A stretch of DNA of 64,000 bases from NCBI GenBank assembly GCA_009782785.1, contig WRIJ01000004.1:79065-143064 (forward strand), read 5' to 3'. The notes beneath the pieces are model-generated. The model was not told where the DNA came from and did not search any database. It saw only the letters and a list, made by a program, of their open reading frames with translations. The translations under genes were made by a program, and so were the position numbers. Positions 26,932 through 36,900 of the stretch are shown here, in pieces (positions within the stretch are counted from its first letter, which is position 1; every line of letters starts with the position of its first letter). Source of the stretch: Propionibacteriaceae bacterium (GTDB lineage: Bacteria; Actinomycetota; Actinomycetes; Propionibacteriales; Propionibacteriaceae).

Positions 26932-28449
26932 ATGACAGATACCATGGCCAGGTGGCAGTTTGGCATCACAACGGTCTACCACTACTTGTTCGTACCTTTG
27001 ACGATTTCTTTGAGTGTGTTGACTGCGGTGCTCCAGACCATCTGGAACAAAACAGGCAATGACACCTATCTCCGGTTGACGAAGTTCTTTGGACGTTTGT
27101 TCCTGATCAACTTCGCCATGGGGGTGGTGACAGGGATCGTCCAAGAGTTTCAGTTTGGGATGAATTGGTCAGAGTATTCCCGTTTCGTTGGAGACATTTT
27201 CGGGGCTCCTTTAGCCCTGGAAGCTCTGATTGCTTTCTTCCTCGAATCCACCTTCCTAGGAATCTGGATTTTCGGGTGGGATCGCCTCTCCAAGAAAGCC
27301 CATCTGGTTACTATTTGGTTGGGAGCTGCGGGCACCTTCCTTTCGTCTATCTTTATCGTCGCAGCTAATGCCTGGATGCAGAATCCGAGCGGCGCATGGT
27401 TCAACCCTGACACTCATCGTGCTGAACTTAACGGTGTTCGCGGTTTTGGTGAAGTTCTGCTGAACCCTGTGTTCCTCACCCAGTGGCCTCACACGATTGC
27501 TACCTCTTTCATGGTTGGTGGTGGGTTCATAGCAGGAATAGCGTTCTATCTGCTCATCAAGAAAACTAAACAGGAGGCCCCGAGCACTGACCTTGTTGCG
27601 TACGCCAAGAGTGTGAAACTGGGCGCTTGGGTTCTCATCATCGCTGGTGCAGCAACGATCATCACTGGGGACTTTTTGGGCAAAACCATGGTGACAACAC
27701 AACCGATGAAGATGGCTGCTGCTGAACACATCCTCACCAGCAAGGATGGTGGCGAGAGTGTTGGTTTCCAGATTATTCCTGGTGTTCCGGTCTTCCCTGG
27801 AATGGTCAACTTTCTGTACGGCACACCAGTGGTTCCAGATATGGAAACGATCGCAGCGGAACAATTCAGTCGTGAGGGCTTTCAGCATTGGAATCGATCC
27901 GAGGGCGTGTGGGCCCCAGGTGTTCCACTCCAGTACGGAAGGGTGAGCGCATATGATCAATTGAAGGATCGTGTCACCAATCTCCCTGAGGACTTTCTGC
28001 CTGATGGTTATTCCACCACACCGAGTGTTCCCCTGGCTTTCTGGAGTTTCCGTCTCATGATGGGTTTGGGTTTCTTAGCTATTGCTGGTGGTGTCGTACT
28101 GCTTGTTGTGACACGTGGGGCGAGGACCCCTCGTCCGGCCTGGTACTGGACAGCCCTCAGCATCGCTCTTCCACTCCTACCCTTGTTGGGGAATACGTGT
28201 GGGTGGATTTTTTCTGAAATGGCTCGCCAACCGTGGATTGTCAACGGCGTGATGCCCACCATCCAAGGTGTCTCACCTTTTGTGGGTACGGGACCGGTCG
28301 TACTGTCACTCGTGACGTACACCGTTATATATGGTGCACTCGCGGTTGTTGAGGTGGGCTTGATGTTGAAGTACATCCGTATGGGCCTTCCACAGGTCAC
28401 TGAGGTAACCATCAAAGATGAGGGCGAAGAGCTCTCTTTCGCGTACTAA
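26932..28449 (+). CDS. cydA: cytochrome bd quinol oxidase subunit I (copy 1)
   Basis: CydA of the first of two bd oxidase operons. It oxidises quinol and reduces O2 to water without proton pumping. The 505-aa membrane protein has ARWQFGITTVYHYLFVPLT (heme ligand His), GIVQEFQFGMNWSEYSRFVG, QWPHTIATSF (second heme His), a short Q-loop, and the C-terminal EMARQPWIVNGVMPT. It is nearly identical to copy 2 over the first 150 residues but diverges in the Q-loop, which here has no Cys pair. ATG at 26932 is set by the leaderless promoter. cydB1 follows after 13 bases. Confidence 0.93.
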   Translation: MTDTMARWQFGITTVYHYLFVPLTISLSVLTAVLQTIWNKTGNDTYLRLTKFFGRLFLINFAMGVVTGIVQEFQFGMNWSEYSRFVGDIFGAPLALEALIAFFLESTFLGIWIFGWDRLSKKAHLVTIWLGAAGTFLSSIFIVAANAWMQNPSGAWFNPDTHRAELNGVRGFGEVLLNPVFLTQWPHTIATSFMVGGGFIAGIAFYLLIKKTKQEAPSTDLVAYAKSVKLGAWVLIIAGAATIITGDFLGKTMVTTQPMKMAAAEHILTSKDGGESVGFQIIPGVPVFPGMVNFLYGTPVVPDMETIAAEQFSREGFQHWNRSEGVWAPGVPLQYGRVSAYDQLKDRVTNLPEDFLPDGYSTTPSVPLAFWSFRLMMGLGFLAIAGGVVLLVVTRGARTPRPAWYWTALSIALPLLPLLGNTCGWIFSEMARQPWIVNGVMPTIQGVSPFVGTGPVVLSLVTYTVIYGALAVVEVGLMLKYIRMGLPQVTEVTIKDEGEELSFAY

Positions 28450-28462
28450 GACGGGAGTGACC

Positions 28463-29647
28463 ATGACATTTCTGGCTTTAATAGATTCACCAAGTATCTT
28501 CCAGGTTCTCTGGTTTCTTCTCGTGGGTGTCTTGTGGATTGGTTTCTTTGTCTTGGAGGGTTTTGATTTTGGGGTTGGGATGCTCGTACCTTTCTTAGGC
28601 AGGAGTACGAAGGGTCGCGACGACCAAGCAACCCGTGTAGTGATCAACACTATTGGACCCCACTGGGACGGGAATGAAGTCTGGTTGTTGACTGCTGGTG
28701 GTGCGATGTTTGCCGCCTTCCCATCGTGGTATGCCACCTTGTTTTCCGGATTGTACATCCCATTGTTTCTTGTTCTCATTGGCCTCATTCTTCGTGGGGT
28801 AGCTGTGGAGTACCGCTCGAAGCGGGAGTCGCTGAGGTGGAGATACACCTGGGATTGGCTGTTAGCGGTGGGGTCGTTCATCCCTGCCTTGGTTTTTGGT
28901 GTCGGTTTCGCCTGGTTCATCATCGGTATTCCAGTGGGCCCAGGACCAGCAGCTTTCGACTCACTAGCTGTCTTTGTCTATCCGGGAATTTCCCAAGGCG
29001 AACTGTTTGCCATCATTCTCACTGATGGGTTGGCTCTCATTGGTGGGGGAGTGTTTGTCCTTCTGTTCTTGACCCACGGGGCCCATTTTGTGGCCATGAA
29101 AACTCGTGGTGTTGTTCACAATCGGGCCCAGCAGTACGCCAAAACTTTGGGGTTGTTTGCCGCTGGGTTGCTGTTGGTGTTTGTCATCTGGGGGAATCTG
29201 CGTGTCGGGCCGATGGGGGTCGTGGATTATCCGTGGGCTCTCGATGATGGTGCAACTGGTCCCTATGTCACGATTGCGTGGATCAATGTTGTTGCTTGGA
29301 TTGTGGGGATACTAGCAGTGGTCAGTGTTGTGTTTGCCTGGGTCATGAATCTTGTGAAACGTGATGGCTGGGCTTTTATAGGTACGACCATAGCGACGAT
29401 CATGATGGTGGTGATGGTGTTTTGCCATATGTACCCAGGGCTGGGGTTTGATAATCCGGAATTGATTGATATTCGTAGTGCTGCTTCTTCTGAGAATACT
29501 CTGTTCTTGATGACGATTGCTGCACTGTGTTTGGTCCCGGTCGTCTTGGCTTACACCGTGTGGAGTTACATGTTTGTTTTCCGTCGTCGGTTGTCGGTGA
29601 CCAATATCCCTGCTCTGGGTGTGACCACCCCACGTCACCCTGTGTAG
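28463..29647 (+). CDS. cydB: cytochrome bd quinol oxidase subunit II (copy 1)
   Basis: The 394-aa integral membrane partner of CydA1. It has typical CydB sequence: LWIGFFVLEGFDFGVGML, VVINTIGPHWDGNEVWLLTAGG, SWYATLFSGLYIPLFLVL and a C-terminal LTAYTVWSY-like helix ending in a basic tail. ATG at 28463 follows CGGGAG. The periplasmic loop after IIGIPVGPG is shorter than in copy 2. A repeat-filled 315-base gap separates it from cydA2. Confidence 0.92.
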   Translation: MTFLALIDSPSIFQVLWFLLVGVLWIGFFVLEGFDFGVGMLVPFLGRSTKGRDDQATRVVINTIGPHWDGNEVWLLTAGGAMFAAFPSWYATLFSGLYIPLFLVLIGLILRGVAVEYRSKRESLRWRYTWDWLLAVGSFIPALVFGVGFAWFIIGIPVGPGPAAFDSLAVFVYPGISQGELFAIILTDGLALIGGGVFVLLFLTHGAHFVAMKTRGVVHNRAQQYAKTLGLFAAGLLLVFVIWGNLRVGPMGVVDYPWALDDGATGPYVTIAWINVVAWIVGILAVVSVVFAWVMNLVKRDGWAFIGTTIATIMMVVMVFCHMYPGLGFDNPELIDIRSAASSENTLFLMTIAALCLVPVVLAYTVWSYMFVFRRRLSVTNIPALGVTTPRHPV

Positions 29648-29689
29648 GAATGCCTCACCCCACGTCCGTCACCTTGCGCCTCCACGTTT

Positions 29690-29724
29690 GTCACCCTGCG
29701 AGTCGCTTCGCTCCGCAGAATGAC
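29690..29724. repeat. single hairpin repeat between cydB1 and cydA2
   Basis: GTCACCCTGCGAG ... CTCCGCAGAATGAC. One arm is of the CCC type and the other of the GAA type, so the outer stem is mismatched. Confidence 0.75.
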
Positions 29725-29804
29725 GGGGTTGGGTTGCGCGCAGCATGACGGGGTGGGTTGATCAACTCATGACACGATGATTCGTTGCTGAGTGCCTCTC
29801 CTCT

Positions 29805-29844
29805 GTCACCCCGCGGAGCGCGAATGCGCGACTCGCGGGGTCCA
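29805..29844. repeat. single hairpin repeat, CCCCGC/GCGGGG stem variant
   Basis: GTCACCCCGCGGAG ... CTCGCGGGGTCCA, with an inner GCGCGAATGCGCG loop stem. With the copy at 29690 it accounts for much of the 29648-29963 gap; the rest is AT-richer promoter sequence. Confidence 0.8.
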
Positions 29845-29927
29845 TACCGACCATAATCGTGCTTGACGACTCCATTACACGATGATCGAATTCTGAGCAA
29901 GCCTGTTCATATTTTTAGACAGAAAAA

Positions 29928-29956
29928 TTGCATTAACCCCCAGAAACCGATAAGTT
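29928..29956 (+). promoter_or_regulatory. cydA2 promoter (-35 TTGCAT, 17 bases, -10 TAAGTT), leaderless
   Basis: -35 is at 29928-29933 and -10 at 29951-29956, with 7 bases to the ATG at 29964. It duplicates the cydA1 promoter with the same spacing. Confidence 0.72.
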
Positions 29957-29963
29957 TCCCCCT

Positions 29964-31673
29964 ATGAGTCCGGATACCATTGCCAGGTGGCAGTTTGGCA
30001 TCACAACGGTCTACCACTTCTTGTTCGTGCCTCTCACGATCGCATTGAGTGTGTTGACTGCGGTGCTACAGACCATCTGGAACAAAACAGGCAATGATGC
30101 CTATTTGCGTTTGACGAAGTTCTTCGGACGTTTGTTCCTGATTAACTTCGCCATGGGGGTTGTCACGGGTATCGTGCAGGAGTTCCAGTTCGGTATGAAC
30201 TGGTCCGAGTATTCTCGCTTCGTCGGGGATATCTTCGGTGCTCCTCTCGCCCTTGAAGCCCTTATCGCGTTCTTCCTCGAATCCACATTCCTCGGAATTT
30301 GGATCTTCGGGTGGGATCGCTTGTCCAAGAAGGCCCACCTCACCGCCATTTGGCTGGGTGCTGCTGGAACCTTCATTTCTTCAATCTTTATCGTCGCAGC
30401 TAATGCGTGGATGCAGAACCCCACAGGTGCTAGGTTCACTGGTCGTCGTGCAGAGTTGACTAATCTTCTCGACGTCATCTTGAACCCAGTGTTCTTGACC
30501 CAGTGGCCTCACACGATCGCCGCGTCCTTCGTGACTGCTGGTGGTTTCATGGCCGGTATTGCCTTCTATCTTCTGATTAAGAAGACGAAAGAGAAGGCCC
30601 CCAAGGGTGACCTTGTTGCTTATCGCAAGGGTCTCAAGATGGGTGCATGGGTTTTGATCATTGCTGGTGCTTGCACTGTCGTGACTGGTGACTTCTTGGG
30701 TAAGACCATGGTTGCTACACAGCCTATGAAGATGGCTGCTGCTGAGGGTCTGAAGACTCCCGCTGATATTCCTGCGGATGGAAAAGTCGCATTCCAGGTT
30801 CTTCCTGGTGTGAAGATGTTCCCAGGCTTCGTCAACTGGCTCTATGGCACTGAGACTATTAAGGACATGGAGACGATTCAGGCTGAGCAGTTCAGCACTG
30901 AGGGATACCAGCATTGGGATCGCAAGGGCGGCCCGGATGGAAAGGGTGCCTGGAAAGAAGGCACTGACCTGCAGCGCACAGCGTACGCAGGGTGTAGTGC
31001 TGCTGTTGCATCTTGTGGAGAAGAGACCTCTACCGGTCTTGGTGATGCCATCAACACCTTCCCCAAGAAGGGCGACCCAGCTGATCTGGCTGCTCTCCTT
31101 TATCTTCTTGGTACAGAAGTAGGTCCAGAGGCTGTGGATTTGGATACCCTCGTTGCAGTCGCTACTGGACTAGGTTATACGGAGGCTGAAATCACAGCCC
31201 TCGTCAGCAACAAAGTGGAAGCTGATTATCAGACCAAGCCAAGCGCTGGTGTGGCTTTCTGGAGTTTCCGTTTGATGATGGGCATCGGTTGTATTGCTGT
31301 CCTCCTGGGTATTCTGTTGCTCTTCGTGACTCGCGGAGGCAAGGTGCCTAATGCCAACCCACTGTGGACAATCATCGCTATCGCTATGCCGGTCCTGCCG
31401 TTGATTGCGAACTCTTTCGGATGGATCTTCACCGAAATGGCTCGTCAGCCCTGGATTGTCAATGGCGTACTGCCCACCTATCAAGCCCTATCCCCGTCGT
31501 ATACGTTGGGCACGGGTTCCGTGTGGTTTACCGTCGTGTTGTACACCGCAATCTATGGCCTCTTGGCTGTGGTTGAGGTCGGCTTGTTGCTGAAGTACAT
31601 CAAGATGGGTCTTCCAGACGATGTCAAGGTTTCCGTCAAGGATGAGGGCGAAGAGCTCTCCTTCGCGTACTAA
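29964..31673 (+). CDS. cydA: cytochrome bd quinol oxidase subunit I (copy 2, Cys pair in Q-loop)
   Basis: The 569-aa CydA of the second operon. The N-terminal third is almost the same as copy 1 (TVYHFLFVPLTIALSVL, VQEFQFGMNWSEYSRFVG). The periplasmic Q-loop is longer and carries two cysteines, Cys344 and Cys351 (AGCSAAVASCGEE), then a segment predicted helical before KPSAGVAFWSFRLMMG. Q-loop disulfides are known in mycobacterial and corynebacterial CydA, so a disulfide is plausible. The gene looks codon-optimised and has few GTAC sites compared with copy 1, suggesting it is the main expressed oxidase. cydB2 follows after 15 bases. Confidence 0.94.
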   Translation: MSPDTIARWQFGITTVYHFLFVPLTIALSVLTAVLQTIWNKTGNDAYLRLTKFFGRLFLINFAMGVVTGIVQEFQFGMNWSEYSRFVGDIFGAPLALEALIAFFLESTFLGIWIFGWDRLSKKAHLTAIWLGAAGTFISSIFIVAANAWMQNPTGARFTGRRAELTNLLDVILNPVFLTQWPHTIAASFVTAGGFMAGIAFYLLIKKTKEKAPKGDLVAYRKGLKMGAWVLIIAGACTVVTGDFLGKTMVATQPMKMAAAEGLKTPADIPADGKVAFQVLPGVKMFPGFVNWLYGTETIKDMETIQAEQFSTEGYQHWDRKGGPDGKGAWKEGTDLQRTAYAGCSAAVASCGEETSTGLGDAINTFPKKGDPADLAALLYLLGTEVGPEAVDLDTLVAVATGLGYTEAEITALVSNKVEADYQTKPSAGVAFWSFRLMMGIGCIAVLLGILLLFVTRGGKVPNANPLWTIIAIAMPVLPLIANSFGWIFTEMARQPWIVNGVLPTYQALSPSYTLGTGSVWFTVVLYTAIYGLLAVVEVGLLLKYIKMGLPDDVKVSVKDEGEELSFAY

Positions 31674-31688
31674 GAGAGGACATAGATC

Positions 31689-32972
31689 ATGACTATTTTT
31701 GCTACAACATTTAGTGCGCTTCAGCCTCTCTGGTTGATTCTTGTTGCAGTGCTGTGGATCGGATTCTTCATTCTTGAAGGCTTCGACTTCGGTGTTGCTA
31801 TGTTGGTTCCTTTCCTCGGTAAGGGTGACAAAGGTAAAGACGATCAGGCTCGCCGCGTGGTCATCAACACCATTGGACCTCACTGGGATGGCAACGAAGT
31901 ATGGTTGCTCACCGCTGGTGGTGCGACCTTCGCGGCCTTCCCGGCCTGGTATGCCACCTTGTTCTCTGGGTTGTATCTCCCACTGTTCTTGGTCCTCGTT
32001 GGTCTCATCATCCGTGGTGTTGCCTTTGAGTATCGCTCCAAGAGGGAAGCACCTCGCTGGAGGTACACCTGGGATTGGGTGATGGCTATTGGCTCCTTCA
32101 TTCCTGCCCTCGTGCTCGGTGTTGGTTTCGCCTGGTTCCTCATCGGTATTCCTACCGCACAATTGCCCACAGGTTATGGCGCTGGCGCCTTGACCTATGG
32201 CACTGCGCCACTGATTCCTGGTGCCATCGTTGGCGGTGGAGAAGTTCCATTCTTTGGTGAACCGAGTGATGGTGTTGTTGATGCTGTTGCTCTGCTCGGA
32301 AACTTCTCCACTTCTGGTGGTGACTGGGGCTTCCTCTTCGGCCATGTGCTGTTGAATCCCTTCGCCCTCATCGGTGGATTGCTGTTCGTTGGTCTCTTCC
32401 TCGCTCACGGAGCATATTTCGTAGCGTTGAAGACCCGTGGTGCAGTGCATGATCGTGCACAAGGCGCTGGAAACATCCTCGGCCTCGTGGCGGCAGTTCT
32501 CATGCTCGTCTTCGTAGTCTTGGGCAACCTCCGCATTGGTGGCACTTTCTACAGTGCAGGAGCTGAAGGCTTGTGGAGTATCATCTCCTGGGTCGTCGGC
32601 ATCGTAGCTGTTCTGGGTCTCTGCTTCGCGTGGTTCATGAACTCCAAGAAGCGTGACGGATGGGCCTTCATTGGCACGACAATTGCGACAGCTATGCTGA
32701 TCGTGATGGTCTTCGTCAACATGGGCAAGACCCTTGGGTTTGCTCACCTTAAAACCAATGTCGATGCCGTTGTGCAAGGATACGATTTGGGTACAGGTCT
32801 TGACTGGACCACAGCTGCTGCATCAGGGACAACCTTGACCTTGATGACTATTGTTGCTGCGATCATGGTTCCTGTGGTCTTGGCCTACACAGCATGGAGC
32901 TACTTCTTCGTCTTCAGGCGTCGCCTGAACACGGTGAGTATTCCTGCTTTGACAGTCAACACCAAGAACTGA
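31689..32972 (+). CDS. cydB: cytochrome bd quinol oxidase subunit II (copy 2)
   Basis: The 427-aa CydB paired with CydA2. Motifs are as in copy 1 (LWIGFFILEGFDFGVAML, TIGPHWDGNEVWLLTAGG, VVLAYTAWSYFFVFRRRL). It has an extra periplasmic stretch of about 30 residues after IGIPTAQLPTGYG that copy 1 lacks. A strong intrinsic terminator lies 18 bases after the stop, so this operon ends as cydAB, and the cydDC gene about 950 bases on has its own promoter. Confidence 0.93.
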   Translation: MTIFATTFSALQPLWLILVAVLWIGFFILEGFDFGVAMLVPFLGKGDKGKDDQARRVVINTIGPHWDGNEVWLLTAGGATFAAFPAWYATLFSGLYLPLFLVLVGLIIRGVAFEYRSKREAPRWRYTWDWVMAIGSFIPALVLGVGFAWFLIGIPTAQLPTGYGAGALTYGTAPLIPGAIVGGGEVPFFGEPSDGVVDAVALLGNFSTSGGDWGFLFGHVLLNPFALIGGLLFVGLFLAHGAYFVALKTRGAVHDRAQGAGNILGLVAAVLMLVFVVLGNLRIGGTFYSAGAEGLWSIISWVVGIVAVLGLCFAWFMNSKKRDGWAFIGTTIATAMLIVMVFVNMGKTLGFAHLKTNVDAVVQGYDLGTGLDWTTAAASGTTLTLMTIVAAIMVPVVLAYTAWSYFFVFRRRLNTVSIPALTVNTKN

Positions 32973-32990
32973 TCATTACTACTACTATTC

Positions 32991-33026
32991 AAGTACGGGG
33001 CCGTGAATGCGGCCCCGTACTTTTTT
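32991..33026 (+). terminator. intrinsic terminator of cydAB2
   Basis: A 13-base perfect stem, AAGTACGGGGCCG with its complement, around a 6-base loop TGAATG, followed by TTTTTT. It is the clearest rho-independent terminator in the window. Confidence 0.93.
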
Positions 33027-33120
33027 GTGGCTCACTTATTGGCCGCAACTACTCAACGGTAGTCATGGGCTGTCGTTATGTTGTGACTCATCGTATGCAT
33101 CTCAAGTGGTGCCATTCAGG

Positions 33121-33800
33121 GTGACGGTGCTGCTTACTCCGTGTCTGTGACCGTTGGGCCGCGTACTCACAGGATCGTTGCGTTGTGACTCATCGTAGGG
33201 AACCTCACCGGATCAGTACACGGAGTAAAGCAATCAGTGCACAAGCAGTCACTACGCGACGTTTCTGGACTTTCGTCCTCAGACAGTTGCGGTCGATACG
33301 TGGCTCACAATGTCATTCCGCGGAGCGAAGCGACTCGCGGAATCCAGACTAACGAGTTCCCCGCATGAGAGTCTGTGGGTGATCATGTATCACCGACGGT
33401 CCCCACACATGGCCAGTGTGATATCTGGGCCCTGCGAGTCGCCCTAGCGGGCTCCGCAGGGTGACAGAGCTGGTCATTCCGTGTCCGCAACCCCTTGGTG
33501 GCGTGCTCGCAAGATCGTTGCGTTGTGGCTCATTGTGCAAACCTCACCGGATCAGTGCGAGGAGTAGAGTGACCAGTGCGCAAGCGGTCACTACGCGACG
33601 TTTCTGGACTTTCGTCCTCAGACAGTAGCGGTCGGTACGTGACTCTCAAATGTCATTCCGCGGAGCGAAGCGACTCGCGGAATCCAGACTAGTGGTTTCC
33701 CTTGAAGAAGAGTCTGTGGGTGATCATGTATCACCGACGGTCCCCACCATGGTCAGTATGATATCTGGACCCTGCGAGTCGCCCTAGCGGGCTCCGCAGG
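33121..33800. repeat. tandem duplication of a 340-base segment containing a hairpin unit
   Basis: 33121-33460 and 33461-33800 align along their length with an offset of 340. Shared blocks include GATCGTTGCGTTGTG, ACTACGCGACGTTTCTGGAC and TTTCGTCCTCAGACAGT, followed by a composite hairpin unit in each. Substitutions are scattered, so the duplication is not recent. A further partial copy of the first block lies at 46650-46690. The segment 33027-33120 shows nothing I can name. Confidence 0.8.
33312..33465. repeat. composite hairpin repeat unit
   Basis: The left hairpin is 33312-33347. The spacer has a third small hairpin, GGTGATCATGTATCACC. The right hairpin ends CCGCAGGGTGAC at 33465 and has the alternative loop GAGTCGCCCTAGCGGGCTC. 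Confidence 0.88.
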
Positions 33801-33805
33801 GTGAC
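33652..33805. repeat. composite hairpin repeat unit
   Basis: A near copy of the unit 340 bases upstream, with the same central GGTGATCATGTATCACC and the same right loop, ending at 33805. Confidence 0.88.
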
Positions 33806-33837
33806 AGAGCTGGCGGTCTTCGTTCCGCGGGGTGACA

Positions 33838-33883
33838 TGGTGGTCGTCCAAGTGGTTGCGTGGTGGTCGTCCAAGTGGTTGCG
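33838..33883 (+). repeat. perfect 23-base tandem repeat upstream of cydDC
   Basis: Two identical 23-base units, starting TGGTGGTCGTCCAAGTGG, at 33838 and 33861. They lie just ahead of the likely -10 TATTCT (33891) of cydDC and could affect its promoter spacing. Confidence 0.75.
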
Positions 33884-33928
33884 TGCTGCGTGATATTCTC
33901 TGACAAGCGATTATTACTGAAGGGCGCC

Positions 33929-36900
33929 ATGGCAGACGAGACCCCAACTGCGAAGACTGCGACGACCGCAACACCCGGTAAAGCAACACCAGACAAACCT
34001 CGCACAGGTGGACCTATTGACCCTCGGTTGATCTCGCGGGCCTCGGCCACGAAAGGGTACCTCATCTCTGGCGTCGTAGTGGGGTGCCTCACCGCTGTCC
34101 TGATCCTCTTCCAAGCGCACCTCATCTCCACCTCAGTCACCGATGTGTTTTCCTTCACTGATGAGGGAAAGCATTCCTTTGATGGAGTATGGCTGGCCGC
34201 CGTACTCCTAGGGCTCGTGTTAGCAGGGCGTGCCCTCTTGTCGTGGTTGTCGGCATGGTTGGCGCAGCGTACGTCCGCTGCTGTGAAGTCCCAGCTCCGC
34301 AGAGACATCTTGGCTGCTCGCTTGACCCATCCTGCCCATCAAACATCCTCCTCCTCCAGTTTGGTCAACCTTGTCACTGGAGGCCTTGATGCTCTCGACG
34401 GGTACTTCTCGAAATACCTCCCGCAGTTGTTGCTCGCGGTGACCGTACCGCTCATCTTGCTGGTGGCCGTCCTCACCCAGGACCTCCTCTCGGGTGTCAT
34501 CATCGCTGCCACGATCCCGTTCATTCCCTTACTCATGATGCTCATTGGGAAAAACACTGAGAAGAGGATCGCCACCCGGTGGGCTTTCCAGGCTCGCCTC
34601 GCCAGCCATTTCGCTGACCTCATTGCAGGCCTACCGACCTTGCAGGTCTTTGGGCGAGCCAAGGCACAAGCACAAGGATTGAAGCGTACGGAACACGCGA
34701 ACCGTCGAGAAACCCTCGGGATCCTCAGGTGGGCCTTTCTCTCCGCTTTCTCGCTCGAACTTTTCGCTACACTCGCTGTTGCGGTGATCGCTGTGACGAT
34801 AGGTACGCGTCTCAACAATGGTGGGATGGAGTTCTCGGTCGCGCTATTCGTGCTCATTTTGGCTCCCGAAGCTTACCTGCCTCTCCGCCAAGTGGGTGTT
34901 CACTACCATGATTCTGCCCACGGTTTGGCTGCCGCTGAGGAGGCGTTCCGTGAGATTGATCGAGCGGGTGCCCCCAAGGCCGAAAACTCTTCGGTTGATC
35001 CGACTATGGATTCTGCGAGTCGCCCTGGCGGGCTCCGCAGAATGACGGAGGACGAGGGTGGTGTCAGCCAGGCCGGTGACGACGGTGGTGGACGACTGAC
35101 GGAGGACGGTGGCGTCACCCAGGTTCTAGGTGACGGTAGCACGTACCCTCCCTCCATCAAAGCCAGCCATCTCGCCTACTCCTATCCCGGTACGGATACT
35201 CTCGTTACATCAGGGGCTTTCGAGTTGAATCCTGGTGAGGTGGTCGCCCTAGCGGGAAGATCCGGTGCAGGGAAGACCACGATCCTTCACTGCCTTCTCG
35301 GCTTCCTCACCCCTGATCCTCACGGGTGCGCTGAGCCCACCCTTGTTCTTGGTGGTGTTGACGCTGACCACATCGATTGGGAACGCTGGCGTGCGACCAT
35401 CGCGTACGTCCCCCAAATCCCTGGCATGCTCGATGGCACTATTGCTGACAATGTCAGACTCGGTTGCCGCGAAGCCAGCGATGAGCAAGTACGCCAAGCA
35501 CTCGACTCAGCTGGTGCTGGCAACTTGGACCCAACGAGGGAGGTTGGCGAGGAAGGCGAAGGACTCTCGGTCGGGGAGCGTCGTCGCGTCGGGATTGCTC
35601 GTGCCCTTGCCCGCATCCACTATGGCGATGCTCGCTTGCTGATCTTGGATGAACCCACAGCAGGTTTGGATGCTGATACTGAAGCCCAGGTGCTCCTAGG
35701 TTTGCGTGAATCAGGAGCGACAGCTCTCGTGGTGTCCCATCGCGAAGCCGTCCTCGAAACCGCGGATCGTGTGGTCGAAGTGACCCAGGCGGTGATGGTT
35801 CCTGCACCCATGTCTCTTGACGAGGTGCCTGATGGTGGAGTCGTCGCGGGCGATGCCACCGATGATACGCCCGCCGAGAGTGATGCGGCTCCCGAGCAAT
35901 CGGACCAGGGCAATAGTTCAGAAAGTGACGTGGAAACCCCCCAGACGCCAGGTGAGATGACCGATAACCCACCCCCAGAATCCAGCCCATCGACCCCGGA
36001 GAAGTCACCGGAGTTGGATGGGGAAGCCAAACCCGTACCCAAGCTTCTTCAGACCCGCTCACCGCTGCTCCGGCTCGTCTACCGCTTGCTGAATGCCGTA
36101 CCAAATGCAAAAGCGCGACTCGCTCTCGCTGTGTTGTTGAGCGCTGCCGCCTCAGCGGCAACCATTGCACTGATGGGGACGTCTGCGTGGCTATTGTCGA
36201 AAGCGGCCACGGAACCCGGGTTCCAGGCTCTCGCTGTTGCAGCGGTTGGTGTGCGCTTCTTCGGTATCACCCGTGGTGTCTTCCGTTATCTTGAACGTTT
36301 GGTGGGTCATGAGATTGCTTTGTCGATGCAGTCAGCATTGCGGCTCAAAACCTATCAGGCCCTAGCGAAGACGACCCTCCTGGGCCGTAAGCAAGGGGAT
36401 TTGTTGGTACGAGTAGTCGCGGATGTGAATGCGATCGAGGATGTGATCGTACGCATCGTGCAACCCTTCCTCTCCGCTGGTGTGGTAGTTCTCGGGGTGT
36501 GTGTGATACTGGCCATCTATTCTCCTGGTGTGGCTCTGGCAGTGCTGGTGTCGGCCATTGTTGGCGGGCTGCTCGTACCATGGCTTACTCAGCGCGTGTC
36601 CCAGCGTGATGATGCTCGGGCTGTACCCTTGCGCGGAGAACTGGGCATGGTTGTTCATGATCTGTCCCGTAATGCCCTCGATTTGGCCGCTTATGGCGCG
36701 CGCGATGAATCCATCCGCCGCTTGGACGCGGTTGATCAGGCCCTGGTTGCTGTTGAGGAAAGATCGGCCTGGGCGAAAGGGATCGGTGCAGGATTGCAGG
36801 TGTTGGCCTCGGGTATCGGTATCATCGGCGGCCTGGTTATTGGCGCACAAGCGGTGGTTGATGGGTCATTGGTTCGTACGATGTTGGCGGTCATGGTGCT

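Noticed and set aside
31488..32777. Long open frame on the minus strand opposite cydB2
   Set aside because: It is a shadow of the strongly biased cydB2 codons; the protein is His/Glu/Asn-rich without domains and has no ribosome site.
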